A DNA stretch of 64,000 nt, from positions 10,996 through 74,995 of the forward strand of contig JBDRDH010000143.1 in the NCBI GenBank assembly GCA_043820985.1, given 5' to 3'. The stretch's first letter is position 1. Each line of letters starts with the position of its first letter. Positions 63,565-64,000 of this stretch are shown here, piece after piece. Position numbers and translations under genes: made by a program. This DNA is from JAAYXS01 sp043820985 (lineage in GTDB: Bacteria > Planctomycetota > Phycisphaerae > UBA1845 > Fen-1342). The notes beneath the pieces were generated by a model, which did no database searches, had not been told where the DNA came from, and saw only the letters and a program-made list of their open reading frames with translations.

Positions 63565-63848
63565 ATGCACCTCCCTGGGCCGTGCGAGTTCGGTTCTACT
63601 GGGTTTGAATCGGCTGAAATCGGGTGATTATGAAGGTTGGGCTGATATTGTACCGCGGTACGGGCAATTTCCTGGGTGCGGGTGGTTATCGGTCTCTGGC
63701 GGACCCCGCGAACGCCGGATTTGTCAACCGCCACTTTCTGATCCGACAGGTAGACCGCACCGGTCTGGCAGCCCCAGCAGGCATGGCCCGGCACACCACC
63801 GCGGGTGATCGGCTTGACAGGAGTGGCTTTTGGAACCAGGCGGAAGGA

Positions 63849-64000
63849 TTAGTTATTCCAGTCCAGCTCAAAACTGTAGCGGCCCGCCGCGAGTTCGCAC
63901 ACGATGTGGTCTTTGGCGGGCCGCACATCCTGGACGCCCTCGGCGTCCGCCAGCGCCTGGCCGCTTTCCTCAGCCGTCCGCACGTTTGTGGTTGGCAGAT
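63849..64000 (-). CDS. C-terminal end of an unknown protein, cut by window edge
   Basis: The last 50 codons of a minus-strand gene ending at 63849: LPTTNVRTAEESGQALADAE then GVQDVRPAKDHIVCELAAGR and YSFELDWNN. The final AAGRYSFELDW recalls the ends of carbohydrate-active beta-sandwich domains, for instance alpha-L-rhamnosidase-type glycosidases, but this is only a resemblance. The 284 bases between this gene and the HTH gene hold no convincing frame. Confidence 0.4.
   Translation of the reverse strand, partial: LPTTNVRTAEESGQALADAEGVQDVRPAKDHIVCELAAGRYSFELDWNN

Overview
The window looks like a chromosomal stretch of a planctomycete (PVC group). The evidence is an ECF sigma factor of the planctomycete type directly followed by a receptor-like Ser/Thr kinase with WD40 repeats, many exported proteins with dockerin-like GDxNxDGxVNxxDxDxF tails or D-C-N-x-N-x-(I/V)-P-D-x-C repeats, and a family of large tail-fibre-like exported proteins. 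Gene density and base composition are high and even. Start codons are often GTG or TTG with a clear GGAGG-type ribosome binding site. No tRNA, rRNA, CRISPR array or intact insertion sequence was found.

Layout. 1-8.3 kb: end of a DUF2723-type membrane protein, a membrane-anchored thioredoxin-like protein, a stand-alone SpoVR, and a type IV pilus/secretion-type operon (PilT, a GspE-like protein with a broken Walker A, a CvpA-like membrane protein). 8.7-13.9 kb: a membrane/TPR-like protein, UbiX and UbiA-type enzymes best read as the futalosine menaquinone branch, and a GT-C glycosyltransferase. 14-20.3 kb (minus): a collagen-like protein, a lipoprotein, a Gfo/Idh/MocA oxidoreductase, GuaA, a homocysteine methyltransferase-like protein and a sugar-phosphate isomerase-like protein. 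20.4-22.2 kb: a candidate structured RNA with a strong terminator, diverging from pyruvoyl arginine decarboxylase plus agmatinase (arginine to agmatine to putrescine). 22.4-25.5 kb: a SpoIIE-type phosphatase and an exported protein of unknown function.

25.8-29.6 kb is an accessory patch. Two near-identical 60-75 bp direct repeats bracket a damaged RloC/AAA_13-type ATPase (in-frame TGA) and a truncated restriction-enzyme N-terminus, followed by a 470 bp array built on AAGTATGGTGTCCCCGGAA. 29.6-41.9 kb is a long minus-strand run of exported proteins: a dockerin-like protein, a C10 (streptopain-like) protease, three paralogous tail-fibre-like proteins and a 1440-residue zincin with dockerin tail. 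42.1-46.1 kb: ECF sigma factor and WD40 kinase. 46.3-49 kb: a 22-haem c-type cytochrome.

49.3-58.3 kb is the most notable region. ArsR, Acr3 and a TauE/SafE permease are followed by a second ArsR and a tightly packed run: an exported thioredoxin-like protein, a MacB/FtsX-type ABC permease and ATPase, a Cys-rich membrane thioredoxin-like protein, a CcdA/ArsG-like thiol-redox membrane protein, then hgcA and hgcB, the corrinoid protein and ferredoxin that methylate mercury. Two of the exported proteins share a C-terminal CxxxSGCCP tail and HgcB ends in CCCE, suggesting a dedicated thiol-metal handling system around mercury methylation under ArsR control. Immediately beyond, on the opposite strand, is a three-gene set (HTH protein, PAS membrane protein, hybrid histidine kinase with a haem-binding DUF3365 sensor). 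The kinase is followed in frame, after a stop codon, by the remnant of an Hpt domain.
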